This document shows, in pieces, positions 43,790-52,701 of a stretch of DNA of 64,000 nt. The notes under the pieces were generated by a model, which saw only the letters and a list, made by a program, of their open reading frames with translations, did no database searches and was not told the origin of the DNA. Numbering within the stretch: the first letter of the stretch is position 1; every line of letters starts with the position of its first letter. The stretch is from assembly GCF_001456115.1 (NCBI RefSeq), contig NZ_CP013265.1, forward strand, positions 1 to 64,000, read 5' to 3'. A program made the position numbers and the translations under genes. The stretch comes from Sphingobium baderi (GTDB taxonomy: Bacteria > Pseudomonadota > Alphaproteobacteria > Sphingomonadales > Sphingomonadaceae).

Positions 43790-45894
43790 CGTTCGACCTG
43801 TTCCAGCAACTGTCTGTAAATAACGATCTGTGCCTCAATGGCGTGTTTCTGGATCGGGCTGATGTTCTTGCTATTTTTCATGGTCTCGGCATCTGCGATG
43901 CATGATTGCAGAGCCAGCACATGCCGCCTCGCCACCACGCTGTTCGGACAACGAGCAGGCTGGCACCTCGTAAATGCCGGCTGCACCTCAGCTCCTTTCA
44001 CCTTCAAGCAGAGGGCGTGGTCGGCATAGAAGAAGCAGTCGTTGATATAACCCGGATGAAGCGTGACGGCAGTGTTTGAAAGCATTTTTGCGCGGCGCCG
44101 ATCATCAACGACCGTGCCGGGCAGATCACCAATCTTGCTCCTGATGCTTGTAAATTCGGCGACGAGTTTCGAGCGCATGGGGCCGCCTGGATTGATCCCT
44201 GCCTTCCAGTCCTCGTACATCTCGACGATATCGCTGAGCTGAGCGAGGCGACGTTCCTCTTCGATCTCCGAACGGAAGCCGGATTGGGAAGTGCCCGCAT
44301 AGCCTTCGAACATCATGGCGCTCGCGTGCCCATATTGTATCATGCCCGCGATCACGCCGAAGGGCTGGCTGGCGATGTACCATGCAAGGGTGCGGCGGAG
44401 CTGACGCGTACGCCACCGCCAGGGTTTATCACCCTCGTCCGGGATATGATATAGTGCCAGTATGCGGTCGGCTTCGGCGGGCGCCGCCGCTGCCATTTCT
44501 TCGGCGAGCCGGCGACACTCCTTGGCGAAGTAGTTTAGGTATACGGTCGATTGATGTGCCGTAAGCTGGACATTGCCTACCCCCCGAATCAAGGCCGGTT
44601 TGAACAGGGGCTCATCATCTCGCGGCGCTTCCGTTCGATCGGCGCTGTTGTGTAGATAGTCCTGCAACCGTATTGCTGCCAATACGGCCCTGGCAACAGG
44701 CTCTATTACAGTCCAGCGATGTTCAGCGCCGTCGACGTTTTTGCGGGTTTTGAAGATTCTTCCGACGAGTTCGTAGCCCTTAACCTTCCCATGTTCGTCT
44801 CGCACGAGTCTTAGGCAACCACGCTTGAGCGCGGCCGCTTCCTCGCCTCGCATTCCGGATAATAGGCCGATTACGAGATAGCACGCGGCCATCGCCGGTA
44901 TGAAGGTATAACGACTGCTGAAGCTAGGAAGATGCGACCGCCACGCAGTGTTTGTTCCTGGCATGTTGGCCCAAACACTGCTTGCGCCTGGGCGCTCGGT
45001 TCCGAGTTGCGAGATTGCCTTCTCGAGCATAGCCGAGCGTGCTTTCAGCACTTCCACGCCGAGACCGCTGGCCTTGCAGATTTCTGGCCACGCGGGTCGA
45101 CCATCTTGGGTCGCCGGTACTCCAGAGCCTGATGCTTCAAGTGCATCCAAATAAGCGCGCAAGCGCTGGTCACTTAGTTTCGGTGACACTCTTTGCCGAC
45201 GCGCGGCGATGTTGACGCCAGCTATTCGATGTCGGGCGATGAGATCGTCGATCCCATGATCGACGTAGAACATGGCCCACCGCAACGCCGGCGCGCTAAT
45301 GGCTTCCGGTATTCGCGGTGTGACATTTTCTCGGCCACCCCGGTATCCCGCGATCCGAGTCGCTGAACGGTTACCCCAAGGAGCTATCCCGATCCCCCGG
45401 AACGACAGGTAGGGCGTATAGAGCGCAAGTCGCCGTACGCAGAGGATCTTGTAGACAAGAGTTGCCGGTGCGAGGTGCCGCTTCGCGGACAGCCAGTGAT
45501 CCAGCCAAGGCTGATCGATCTCGTGTAGTTGAAATCCGGCTTCCCGCACTTCTTGCAAAAAATACCGGATGATATTGCCGACCTGCATCAGCGAACCAGG
45601 TTTCAGGACGCCGAGGCGGCCGCGCACCTTGTCTCGGGAGTCGTAGTTCAAAGACAGGAACAGATATTCTCGTACGAGTTCCCGCTCATCAGCATCGGCG
45701 ATCCGACCGAAGCAGATACAGGCTTCATGGGCCTTTTTCGGCCGCGCGATGGCACATTCGAGCAGCCACTTATCGTCCCCGACCAGAGAGATATTCTGCT
45801 GCTCACGGCCACTCACGACCATGTGGGGCGGAATCACCAATGCCGAACGGTCAATCCGCCAAGATGCTTCGGCACGTTCCAGAACCGGACGCAT
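43786..45894 (-). CDS. ginC: Tyrosine recombinase GinC-like
   Basis: 702 aa, same plan as the protein at 27689. The catalytic domain shows LLSGMRGEEAAAL near 340, RQLRRTLAWYIASQPFGVIA near 507 and IQYGHASAMMFEGYAG near 530. Its C-terminal tail has two Cys groups (CFFYADHALC and CQPARCPNSVVARRH). Starts at ATG 45894, overlapping neither neighbour by more than a few bases. All visible catalytic positions are intact. Confidence 0.88.
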   Translation of the reverse strand: MRPVLERAEASWRIDRSALVIPPHMVVSGREQQNISLVGDDKWLLECAIARPKKAHEACICFGRIADADERELVREYLFLSLNYDSRDKVRGRLGVLKPGSLMQVGNIIRYFLQEVREAGFQLHEIDQPWLDHWLSAKRHLAPATLVYKILCVRRLALYTPYLSFRGIGIAPWGNRSATRIAGYRGGRENVTPRIPEAISAPALRWAMFYVDHGIDDLIARHRIAGVNIAARRQRVSPKLSDQRLRAYLDALEASGSGVPATQDGRPAWPEICKASGLGVEVLKARSAMLEKAISQLGTERPGASSVWANMPGTNTAWRSHLPSFSSRYTFIPAMAACYLVIGLLSGMRGEEAAALKRGCLRLVRDEHGKVKGYELVGRIFKTRKNVDGAEHRWTVIEPVARAVLAAIRLQDYLHNSADRTEAPRDDEPLFKPALIRGVGNVQLTAHQSTVYLNYFAKECRRLAEEMAAAAPAEADRILALYHIPDEGDKPWRWRTRQLRRTLAWYIASQPFGVIAGMIQYGHASAMMFEGYAGTSQSGFRSEIEEERRLAQLSDIVEMYEDWKAGINPGGPMRSKLVAEFTSIRSKIGDLPGTVVDDRRRAKMLSNTAVTLHPGYINDCFFYADHALCLKVKGAEVQPAFTRCQPARCPNSVVARRHVLALQSCIADAETMKNSKNISPIQKHAIEAQIVIYRQLLEQVER

Positions 45895-45896
45895 GC

Positions 45897-47666
45897 TCAG
45901 CCCCGCTGAAGATGTGGCGGCAGAGCTGGCGCCACAGCGGTATTTCCCACTGTGGACCGAGCCTGTTCGATATCGCCAGCGTCGAACACGGGGAGTATCT
46001 GTACCATAATTCGATCATGGTCGGCGCTGTAGCGCTCGTGCCACTCCGCTTCCGTCATGACGGCGCGCCGATCAGCTAGCCATCTCAGATAGGTCAGCAA
46101 CGCTGGCAGCTTCCGTGCGGTGAACACAGCATTCGGGCAATGGAGGCAGCCAGTGAACGCGGTGGCGCAGGAGCCGTCGTCATTCCGCCCAAGTGGGCTC
46201 GACCAGAATCCGGAACACATGCCGAGGAACGTATCGGCATTGCCTGAGATCAACGACGCGACAGCGCCTGCGTCGAGCTTTTGGTTTCCGATCGAGAGGC
46301 CGGCTACGAGCGCGCTGGTTTCCTCCTTCGGTGGCAGGACCAACGGTATCATCGCCATGTCGAACAATTGACCTTCGGCGACCTCTACCGAGCGCGCATG
46401 CTCTTCTCGAAGCCCGTCCACCGCGGCATAATGCCGAGCGGCAACTGGCTTCGAGTGATCGCTCGCGAAGCGGCGAAGGTGGCCTGCGTGGCGCACGTAA
46501 TTGTCCCGCTTCACCGTTTTTCTTAGCTGGGCGGGAACGATCTTGGTTATCGGCTTACCCGCTTCATCGACGAGGCCGAGGCTTCTGATAGCGGCGTAGA
46601 AGTTATGGGTAGAAAGGCTGAACCGCCGCCAGCTCGGCAGTCCGGCTGCAACGAAGCCGACCCACAGGTAATCCGCATTCGGGTCGCCTCGATCGGCCAT
46701 TCGCTCGGCGGCGGGCCGGGATAGTTCAAGGGCAAGGCGAACGAGTCCGCCTGGCGTATTGATGCCACCGTCACGCACGCGTTCGCGCTTGATCTTGGCG
46801 CGCAGACCGCCTCGCCCCTTCGTGTATTCAATGGAGACATATCCTCTCGCGGGGTTCTTCAGGCAGTCGCGCCGCAGGGTCCGCAGGCATTCTATCGGCA
46901 TTTCGACCCGGAGCGCGATGGCGATGATGAAGCAGATCGCATCAGGCAGTGTGAGAACGAGAAGATCGCTGGCGGCGGCGATGGCAACCTTGCGATATTT
47001 GAACATGTCGAACTCGCTTCGAGCGGCACGCGTGCCGTCGGCGACTTTCAGGAACACATTCTCAAAGCGGCTCCTCTCCAGCTTGTTTCGCAAAGCTTCG
47101 ATCTGCTCGCGTCCCGCCACGATCCTTTCGCGTGTAGCTATCACGCTGCGATCAGCGGCCTCTTTCAGGACGCGAGCGACGAACGGTGTCAACGGTTCGC
47201 GGGGCCGTAATGCCGTTCCATTGTGACGGCTCGTGAAGTTGATCCGCGCCTTCAGATCCGGACGTAGCAGATCAGGGTTGCGTTCGTCTATCGCGCGAAG
47301 GCCGTGAACAAGGCAACGGAACCGGGAGTATTGGCCCCGAACGTCGCAAGCATCGATGTCAGCGGCCGTAATCACGCGAAGCCCCCCGTCGAGGCGCCCG
47401 CTGGAGGACAGATGTTTGCCGAGCGGGATCCAGCTCTGTCGATACTGTTCGACACTCGGGACGGCCAGGCCGGCGAACAGCTCGTTCATCATCGGCCCAA
47501 GGTACAAGGCAAGATCGCGGCCCAGACCTTCGTTCCCTACCTCGTGCAGCAACCAGGTCATTTCGCGCCCGACACCGTCACGATGATGATAGGCTAGGAT
47601 TGCGTCAGCTTGCGGCTCCTCCTGCTGCGGAGGTAAATCGCTGAACGATAGGCGAGGCCGTCCCAC
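45897..47666 (-). CDS. ginB: Tyrosine recombinase GinB-like
   Basis: 589 aa from a GTG start at 47666. Catalytic motifs are PAQLRKTVKRDNYVRHAG near 376 and ASDHSKPVAARHYAAV near 400. The tail carries CSGFWSSPLG and GCLHCPNAVFTARKLPALL, matching the GInt-A GinB tail closely. It lies 2 bp after ginA and 2 bp before ginC, so the four genes form one translational unit. Role: part of the integration and excision complex. Confidence 0.88.
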   Translation of the reverse strand: MGRPRLSFSDLPPQQEEPQADAILAYHHRDGVGREMTWLLHEVGNEGLGRDLALYLGPMMNELFAGLAVPSVEQYRQSWIPLGKHLSSSGRLDGGLRVITAADIDACDVRGQYSRFRCLVHGLRAIDERNPDLLRPDLKARINFTSRHNGTALRPREPLTPFVARVLKEAADRSVIATRERIVAGREQIEALRNKLERSRFENVFLKVADGTRAARSEFDMFKYRKVAIAAASDLLVLTLPDAICFIIAIALRVEMPIECLRTLRRDCLKNPARGYVSIEYTKGRGGLRAKIKRERVRDGGINTPGGLVRLALELSRPAAERMADRGDPNADYLWVGFVAAGLPSWRRFSLSTHNFYAAIRSLGLVDEAGKPITKIVPAQLRKTVKRDNYVRHAGHLRRFASDHSKPVAARHYAAVDGLREEHARSVEVAEGQLFDMAMIPLVLPPKEETSALVAGLSIGNQKLDAGAVASLISGNADTFLGMCSGFWSSPLGRNDDGSCATAFTGCLHCPNAVFTARKLPALLTYLRWLADRRAVMTEAEWHERYSADHDRIMVQILPVFDAGDIEQARSTVGNTAVAPALPPHLQRG

Positions 47667-47668
47667 TG

Positions 47669-49081
47669 CTAGAAGAAGCCCATCAGACGAGAGTCCAGCG
47701 CCTCGGCCGCCTGATCTACGAGTTCGAAGGCTTCATCGAGGTAGGTGAGGTATTTTTCAGTGGTCAGGATGCTGGCGTGACCCAGCCATCGCTGGACCCG
47801 GCGCAAGGGGTCGCTGACGACCTTCATGTAGATTTCCTCGGTTCGATCTGGGACAGATCGACCGTCGAGCCTCTTCACTTCCGCTTTGATGAGGTGCGTA
47901 AGCCAGTAGACGGCAAAGGTATGCCGGAGGGTATGAGGCGATACCTGTAGGTCCCAGCCCATGTTCTCCGATAACTTCTTGCTGGTACGCCGGAAGATCG
48001 ACTGCCATGCCGCGGGGGTGAGGGCTTGGCCGTCCTGCGCCAGCCATAATGCTGCCGGCTGCGCACTTTCCAATGGCGCGCCCGACCCGGGCAGCAATAG
48101 GAGATTCCGTCGTTCGTCGATTCGCAGAGTCGCCAGCGACCGCGGGCGTTGCTCGCCCTGGATCAAAACGCGCTGCCCGCCCGCAAGTGTGCCGATGAGC
48201 GGCTGCCGCATGGTCCGGACCCCACCCGCGCGTCGCCAGCGATCGACCAATTGGCTTCGCTCCTCGCGAACATAGGCGTCGATAAAGTTACCGGCGACCC
48301 GCCTCGGGAACGGCACCGATCGAGGTTTGCGCCCTTTGGTGATTGTGGCGGGAAGGTCGATCATGGCGGTGCGACTGCCCTGGAAGACGCAGGCATTCGT
48401 TGTCGGCAGTTCTCCGATCAGAAGGCTGGCGCCTTCCTCAAGTCTGACACCCGTGGTCACGAGTAGCTCGGCGAACGCGGCATCGCGCATCGGATTCCGG
48501 CGTTGAGTGATACCGCTCGCTTGACCCTGGTCCAACAGGCCTTGGTCTCGGAACAGAATGTAATCCTCGAGCGGGATCATGCGGATCGTATCTTCGGCAA
48601 CCGCGCCATCACGGCGGAATCTGGTTTTCGGCGCCACTGAAATCAGTCTCACTTCCTCGCTGGCGGCCCATTGAAAGAACCGCGTCAACGCCGCAGACGT
48701 GCGCTTCCAAGACGATCCCGATAGTCGGAGCTCGCCCGGCCCCTCGAGCCGAAGGCTGCGATATTTCCCTACATCGACACTGGATGCGTCGAGTAACGAC
48801 TTTGAACGCACATCCCGCAGATAGCGGGCAAAGACCTGAAGATCCCGAGCATAGTGGCCCGCGCTGGCAAGGGACACGCCATCGGATCGCAGGAACGTGA
48901 TGAACGAATTGACTTCGACAACGGGGCTTCCGTCGGAATGAAGGAGAGAAGGGAGAGTTGTTTCGGGTAAGTATTTGATTGCGTCCTGCTTTATGGCGTC
49001 ATCAAGCGCAGGCCGGATCATCATCCCATCAACAAATATAGGCTCGACGCCGAGCCAAGGATCGAACGGAAAAAGATGCAC
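47669..49081 (-). CDS. ginA: Tyrosine recombinase GinA-like
   Basis: 470 aa. The N-terminal core-binding domain (residues about 55-150) is followed by the catalytic domain: first Arg in [11 protein letters not shown] near 209, [11 protein letters not shown] near 387, [17 protein letters not shown] near 436 with the Tyr nucleophile. It is the first gene of the GInt-B operon, starting 116 bp from the crossover. The promoter must lie in this short end region, next to a 9-bp stem-loop (TATTGCCCC 49116-49124, GGGGCAATA 49140-49148). Confidence 0.88.
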   Translation of the reverse strand: MHLFPFDPWLGVEPIFVDGMMIRPALDDAIKQDAIKYLPETTLPSLLHSDGSPVVEVNSFITFLRSDGVSLASAGHYARDLQVFARYLRDVRSKSLLDASSVDVGKYRSLRLEGPGELRLSGSSWKRTSAALTRFFQWAASEEVRLISVAPKTRFRRDGAVAEDTIRMIPLEDYILFRDQGLLDQGQASGITQRRNPMRDAAFAELLVTTGVRLEEGASLLIGELPTTNACVFQGSRTAMIDLPATITKGRKPRSVPFPRRVAGNFIDAYVREERSQLVDRWRRAGGVRTMRQPLIGTLAGGQRVLIQGEQRPRSLATLRIDERRNLLLLPGSGAPLESAQPAALWLAQDGQALTPAAWQSIFRRTSKKLSENMGWDLQVSPHTLRHTFAVYWLTHLIKAEVKRLDGRSVPDRTEEIYMKVVSDPLRRVQRWLGHASILTTEKYLTYLDEAFELVDQAAEALDSRLMGFF

Positions 49082-49199
49082 TGAATCCTCGATATGTCAC
49101 TGGGCGCTTCCGCTTTATTGCCCCGACCCGATCGATGATGGGGCAATATCCATAGCCCGTCAAAGAGAATGAATCGTCTCAATGGCGACATAATGGTTT

Positions 49200-49544
49200 T
49201 GCATAGGAATGTCGCCTTCAGAGGTCCGCGATTTGCCGGTATGGTGCCTTCGCCTGATCGTCCTTGTTGAAGCACGCGCCGCGCCGCGCCTTCACACGGT
49301 TGAAGGTCTCTGGCGCAAATCCACGCGCGCGAGGCCGGGCCGCATGACGGATTTCATCCGCCATGAACGGCTGCTGCCCGCCGACGACATTGACCGGATC
49401 ATCAGCGAAGCCCCGCTCGACCTGATCCAGTTTCAGGACGTCGCCGCCTCGATCCCCGTCGACGAGCGCCCGACCATGCGCAGCTGGATCGAACGCTTCA
49501 ATGCTGCGGTGCCCGCATCGCAGCGCCCCCGTCTCGCCGCCTGA
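49200..49544 (+). pseudogene. 3' fragment of the PAPS-reductase-like gene split by GInt-B
   Basis: The frame resumes at TGC 49200 (CIGMSPSEVRDLP) and runs 114 codons to a stop at 49544. The segment VLVEARAAPRLHTVEGLWRK and MTDFIRHERLLPADDIDRII is the normal C-terminal part of the plasmid PAPS-reductase-like family begun at 36309. An ATG at 49209 could start a short product, but it would lack the whole ATP-binding part. The next gene follows 17 bp later, as expected of an interrupted operon. Confidence 0.83.
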
Positions 49545-49561
49545 CCCACAGGAGAAATGCC

Positions 49562-49930
49562 ATGTCCCTCGCAACCGTCGCAGCCGGCATGTCCGAACGC
49601 GAAATCATCGCACGTCTCAACGATCGCTGCCGGCACGGTCTCGACCGTACCGGGCGCATCGTCATCACCCGCACCTGCCTCGGCACCTTTGCCAACAATA
49701 CGATGACCGAACTGGTCGCCCAGGCCCAGATCCTCGCAGAGGTGCGCAAATTCACCTATCCTGACGACGATAGGACCGAGCGCGATCGCGGCCAGATCGA
49801 ATACCGGGGCACCACCGTCTATTTCCAGATCGACGCCTATGACGCCGACCTGAAATGGGGTTCGCCCGATCCCACGGACGCCAGCGTCACGCGCAGGGTC
49901 ATGACGATCATGGTCCGTGAGGATCTTTAG
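49562..49930 (+). CDS. DUF3768 family protein
   Basis: 122 aa, preceded by AGGAG. The pattern IARLNDRCRHGL, GRIVITRTCLGTF and FTYPDDDRTERDRGQIEYRG fits DUF3768, a small family frequent on alphaproteobacterial plasmids and of unknown role. The fold is probably a compact beta sheet. It continues the backbone operon interrupted by GInt-B. Confidence 0.75.
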   Translation: MSLATVAAGMSEREIIARLNDRCRHGLDRTGRIVITRTCLGTFANNTMTELVAQAQILAEVRKFTYPDDDRTERDRGQIEYRGTTVYFQIDAYDADLKWGSPDPTDASVTRRVMTIMVREDL

Positions 49931-49937
49931 CCGCATT

Positions 49938-49964
49938 GCCATTCTGGCCATTCTGGCTATATTG
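49938..49964. promoter_or_regulatory. Three 9-bp repeats upstream of the antitoxin gene
   Basis: GCCATTCTG occurs twice in tandem (49938-49946, 49947-49955), followed by the related GCTATATTG (49956-49964). The array ends 26 bp before the antitoxin start at 49991. Phd-type antitoxins repress their own operon through short repeated sites, so this is a probable operator overlapping the promoter. Confidence 0.5.
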
Positions 49965-49990
49965 GCTGGAAGGCTTCGACGGAGATTATC

Positions 49991-50290
49991 ATGGCCACCA
50001 ATGCCGAGAGCTTCGCATCCGTTGCTCTTACCGATTTCCATAACCACCCTGGCACTGTTGTCGATCAAAGCCAGCATGGTCCAGTCGTGCTGACGAAGAA
50101 CAGGCGGCGCTATGCGGCCGTGGTCAGCATCGACTATCTCGATCGTGCTGCAGCTGCGCTTGAAGCGTTGCACGCCAATCGCCGGGTGTTCACCAGTGAG
50201 ACCATGACCGATGACGACGCGGCGCGTATTGAAGCCAGCCTTCCAAGCGAAGCCGAAATCGCAGCAGGCCGCTTCGACTGGCAGCAGTGA
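49991..50290 (+). CDS. Phd/YefM-type antitoxin
   Basis: 99 aa with the Phd pattern: a short N-terminal strand, then HNHPGTVVDQSQHGPVVLTKNRRRYAAVVSIDYLDR (about 17-52; shown to note the VLTK and AVV motifs), and an acidic helical tail that would bind the toxin. It is followed by, and overlaps, a PemK/MazF-like gene. Upstream 9-bp repeats may be its operator. The pair would add to plasmid stability, with the RelBE pair at 21 kb. Confidence 0.85.
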   Translation: MATNAESFASVALTDFHNHPGTVVDQSQHGPVVLTKNRRRYAAVVSIDYLDRAAAALEALHANRRVFTSETMTDDDAARIEASLPSEAEIAAGRFDWQQ

Positions 50291-50687
50291 CGATCTGCCG
50301 CCGCGGCGCGGTGAGGTCATAAACTACGTCTACCTTTTTGCAGCCGAGCAAGCCGGAGGCCGAGACGAGGGCCTCAAGGAACGTCCTGTCATCGTTATCG
50401 CTGCCGATGGCAAAGGCTATATCGTCCTTGCTGTTACGACCAAAGGCGAGATCAACCCGTCCAACACGATCAAGATCCCCGGCGACGTCGGGAAGGCGAT
50501 GGGCCTGCCGTACCCTGATTCGAGCTTTGTCGTTGTCTCAGAGGCAAACAGTTTCGACTGGATGGGCTTTGATGTCCGCGCACGAGCCAACGGCGACTAC
50601 CGCTACGGAATGGTAACGCCCGGGTTCTTTACGAAGATCGTCACCGAATTTCTCAGTCGCAGCGGGCGATCGGTCAACCGGCGCTGA
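50211..50687 (+). CDS. PemK/MazF-like toxin, start uncertain
   Basis: The toxin fold begins at about residue 30 (PPRRGEVINYVYLF), continues RPVIVIAADGKGYIVLAVTT and ends FTKIVTEFLS. In-frame starts are ATG 50211 and TTG 50229, both inside the antitoxin gene, or CTG 50295 exactly where homology begins. ATG 50211 is given only as the conventional choice; the unconserved first 28 residues argue for 50295. PemK/MazF toxins are ribonucleases that cut mRNA; the GEV strand and the RP motif are the usual ones. Confidence 0.7.
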   Translation: MTTRRVLKPAFQAKPKSQQAASTGSSDDLPPRRGEVINYVYLFAAEQAGGRDEGLKERPVIVIAADGKGYIVLAVTTKGEINPSNTIKIPGDVGKAMGLPYPDSSFVVVSEANSFDWMGFDVRARANGDYRYGMVTPGFFTKIVTEFLSRSGRSVNRR

Positions 50688-50715
50688 GGAACTGAAGGCT
50701 TCTTTGGAGGGGGGA

Positions 50716-50781
50716 CGATAATGATGGCGGTGCCGGGCGGTCGCGTTTACCCGGCACCTGTCGCGGCCATTAGCATTATCG
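50716..50781. repeat. Nested palindrome downstream of the toxin gene
   Basis: Three nested stems share one axis: CGATAATG (50716-50723) with CATTATCG (50774-50781), ATGGC (50724-50728) with GCCAT (50766-50770), and GGTGCCGGG (50729-50737) with CCCGGCACC (50750-50758). The 66-base element can fold as one long hairpin or cruciform. It may terminate the upstream operon, or be a recombination site; no T tract is present. Confidence 0.6.
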
Positions 50782-50841
50782 TGTCCATGTTCAAGATGCC
50801 TGCGGCGCACTTGGACAAATCGTCATAAATCTAACGATATT

Positions 50842-50973
50842 TTACAAGTCGATGTTACGCCTCTCGATTTCATCGAGCACGGCTTGTTCGAAATCCGTAA
50901 GGTTTTCACCGTCTTCGACTTTATCCCATTCATCGACCAACTGTTCGTCGGTCATCTGTTTCGGGTCCATCAT
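50842..50973 (-). CDS. Small acidic protein, 43 aa
   Basis: A short frame with CAGGAG and good spacing before ATG 50973. The product starts MMDPKQMTDEQLVDEWDKVE and ends in DEIERRNIDL. It is acidic and helical throughout, with LTDFEQAVLDEIERR as the last helix. It sits alone on the minus strand between the TA pair and the 51103 gene. Anti-restriction or DNA-mimic proteins are often small and acidic, but there is no direct evidence for that here. Confidence 0.5.
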   Translation of the reverse strand: MMDPKQMTDEQLVDEWDKVEDGENLTDFEQAVLDEIERRNIDL

Positions 50974-51102
50974 CCGCGTTGCTCCTGCATCGACAGGGGG
51001 ATCATCACACGCGCGCGCGTACCCTGCAATATGGGCCTAGCATAAGATTGATAAGACTTATTATGTTAATAATCAATCACTTAGCAACCTATGGAGGCTG
51101 CT

Positions 51103-51654
51103 ATGCCAATCCGTCAACCCGATCTTTTCTTCGGCGACAAGCAGCCGCCTCGATCGGCGCCGCCGCTTCGCGCATATCGCAAGGCCGAGAAATCACCGCC
51201 CGCCGCGTTCGCATGGGAAAGCATGGCCTCATGGGTCCGACACATGAACCGGCTTTTCGCAGTCGAAAGCCCCAGCTGCGATCATTACGAGCGCGTGCGT
51301 TGCACGGCGCGCGAACTCACCGTCGAGCGCATCCGGCTTTGCCGGCACGCCGACGATCTGGCCCGCTGCGAAGCCATGCTGGCCCAAGCCAACTCCGGTT
51401 GGCTCTACGGCCTTGATCGAGCCTTCACGCGCGCGGAGCGCGGCGAGCGCCTCGTTGAAGTGCGCAACCGCATCGTCCTGCTCGGCCTCGGCCGTGCTGC
51501 GCCCAGGACTAAAGGACCACGCCTCGATCCAGCCAGTTTACCCGATGACGCGCTTCTGCGTCTGATCCAGAGCCACGCCGATCCGCAAGTCGTCGTCGCA
51601 TTACGGGCCGAACGACAAAGGCGGCTGCAAACAATAACGGGGCCGAAACCGTAG
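51103..51654 (+). CDS. Hypothetical protein, 183 aa
   Basis: Start at ATG 51103 (MPIRQPDLFFGDKQ) with GGAGG at 51093-51097; an upstream ATG at 51091 overlaps that site. The protein is basic and helical (VRCTARELTVERIRLCRHAD near 69), with a C-terminal LPDDALLRLIQSHADPQVVVAL that resembles a small helical bundle. Not recognised. The AT-rich region 51045-51085, with ATAAG and CTTAT half-sites, is a likely promoter. Confidence 0.55.
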   Translation: MPIRQPDLFFGDKQPPRSAPPLRAYRKAEKSPPAAFAWESMASWVRHMNRLFAVESPSCDHYERVRCTARELTVERIRLCRHADDLARCEAMLAQANSGWLYGLDRAFTRAERGERLVEVRNRIVLLGLGRAAPRTKGPRLDPASLPDDALLRLIQSHADPQVVVALRAERQRRLQTITGPKP

Positions 51655-51848
51655 CAGCGGCTTCGACCCCGTCGATTGAATGAGACCCATGCATTACCGT
51701 GGATCAACCAGAGCAACGCCTGAACGTCGACTCCGGCTCCATCCATAATAGATCGCAAATGGGTCAATTTAACATGAACGAACCTGCATGGCTCGTTCCC
51801 GCGCATTTGCGCACATCACCCGAAGGACATCACCCGAAGGACAAACCT

Positions 51849-52043
51849 ATGACTATCTCGTCTCTCTCAGCCCGCCGCCGCCATCTCACCTCGTTCGAGA
51901 AGTGCTATGCCGTCGCCTGTCAGCTTCGCGACACCACCGGCGCCGACCAGTTCGTCGTGCGCACCGACAACCCTCTGCAACCCTTCCGCGTCTCGCGGCA
52001 TCAGCCGACCGAGCCGGAAACCATCCTTGCGCTCGTAGCCTGA
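51849..52043 (+). CDS. Small hypothetical protein, 64 aa
   Basis: ATG 51849 (MTISSLSARRRHLTSFEKCY) is preferred to an in-frame start at 51699 because the intervening codons look non-coding. CACCCGAAGGACA occurs twice in tandem just upstream (about 51817-51843), the second copy offering a weak GAAGGA ribosome site. Not recognised; soluble and basic. Confidence 0.45.
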   Translation: MTISSLSARRRHLTSFEKCYAVACQLRDTTGADQFVVRTDNPLQPFRVSRHQPTEPETILALVA

Positions 52044-52047
52044 GCGC

Positions 52048-52512
52048 TCAATTCCAGACCGTCTGATCCGCCACCAGTTCGGCGGGCGTCTTGCCGGCGA
52101 CCAGATTGCGCGCCGAAACATGAAGCACTGGCGCCCCGGATTCCCGAACAGCCCGAGCCATATAGGCGCGGCGGTTCGCCAGGATCGCGAGCCAGCGCAT
52201 GTCCTTCACGGTCTCTTGCAGATCCCGTTCGCAGGTCAGATACCACAGCTTCATCTGCAGCGGGTTCTTGTCCTTGAGGATTTCCTCAAAGGCCAGATAG
52301 CCCTCGCCATAGCGCACGCCCTTGCGGTTGTCGTTCCACAGGTCGAAATAGGCATCCGCCATCTCACGGGTCGCGAAGTATCCGGCATCCAGGCTCTCAC
52401 CCATAAGGGCTCCCGCCAGCAGCCGGCGAACAGGTCGAAGTTCGACATCGTTCATCGCGTCCATCAGGGGCAGATCGTAATTGTACCCCTCCAGTACGTC
52501 CTTCATCTTCAT
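52048..52512 (-). CDS. Hypothetical protein, 154 aa
   Basis: Starts at ATG 52512 after GAGG on the minus strand. Helical protein with RPVRRLLAGALMGESLDAGYF near residue 27, MADAYFDLWNDNRKGVRYGE near 50 and WYLTCERDLQETVKDM near 90. Not recognised. It converges on the 51849 gene with a 4-bp gap. Confidence 0.55.
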   Translation of the reverse strand: MKMKDVLEGYNYDLPLMDAMNDVELRPVRRLLAGALMGESLDAGYFATREMADAYFDLWNDNRKGVRYGEGYLAFEEILKDKNPLQMKLWYLTCERDLQETVKDMRWLAILANRRAYMARAVRESGAPVLHVSARNLVAGKTPAELVADQTVWN

Positions 52513-52701
52513 AGGTTGTCCTCCTTCGGTGAGACCTATGCGCCATTTAGAACATTAAGTGAACGGCCCAGTCAAGCCGATCATCACTTTCAAATGACGG
52601 GCGATTTCATTTTTCGGGAACTTTGGTCTCAAAGGATTTTAACCCTTTGTTAGGAATTGAACCTCAATCCTGCTCTCGCGAGCGAGATGCAGTCTTGTTC
52701 C

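Larger units (their letters stand above)
36951..49200 (-). mobile_element. GInt-type genomic island B with arsenic cargo, 12,246 bp
   Basis: The island interrupts a PAPS-reductase-like gene. The crossover core is the short TTCT/TTTT match at 36951-36954 and 49197-49200, and excision there restores the host frame. The gin operon (ginA at 49081 down to ginD at 43421) reads leftward from the right end; the cargo is arsenic resistance; the left end has the double hairpin (37047-37112) and an AT-rich tail of about 95 bp. A 12-bp motif TTGAGACGATTC at 37022-37033 recurs inverted at 49171-49182. All four gin genes are intact, so the element could be active. Confidence 0.87.

Noticed and set aside
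24559..49081. The two recombinase trios as RIT elements or Tn554 copies
   Set aside because: The proteins (449-470, 589-595 and 702-720 aa) are larger than RIT recombinases. Tn554 has two recombinases plus TnpC, whereas these have three, and the tripartite order fits GInts better.
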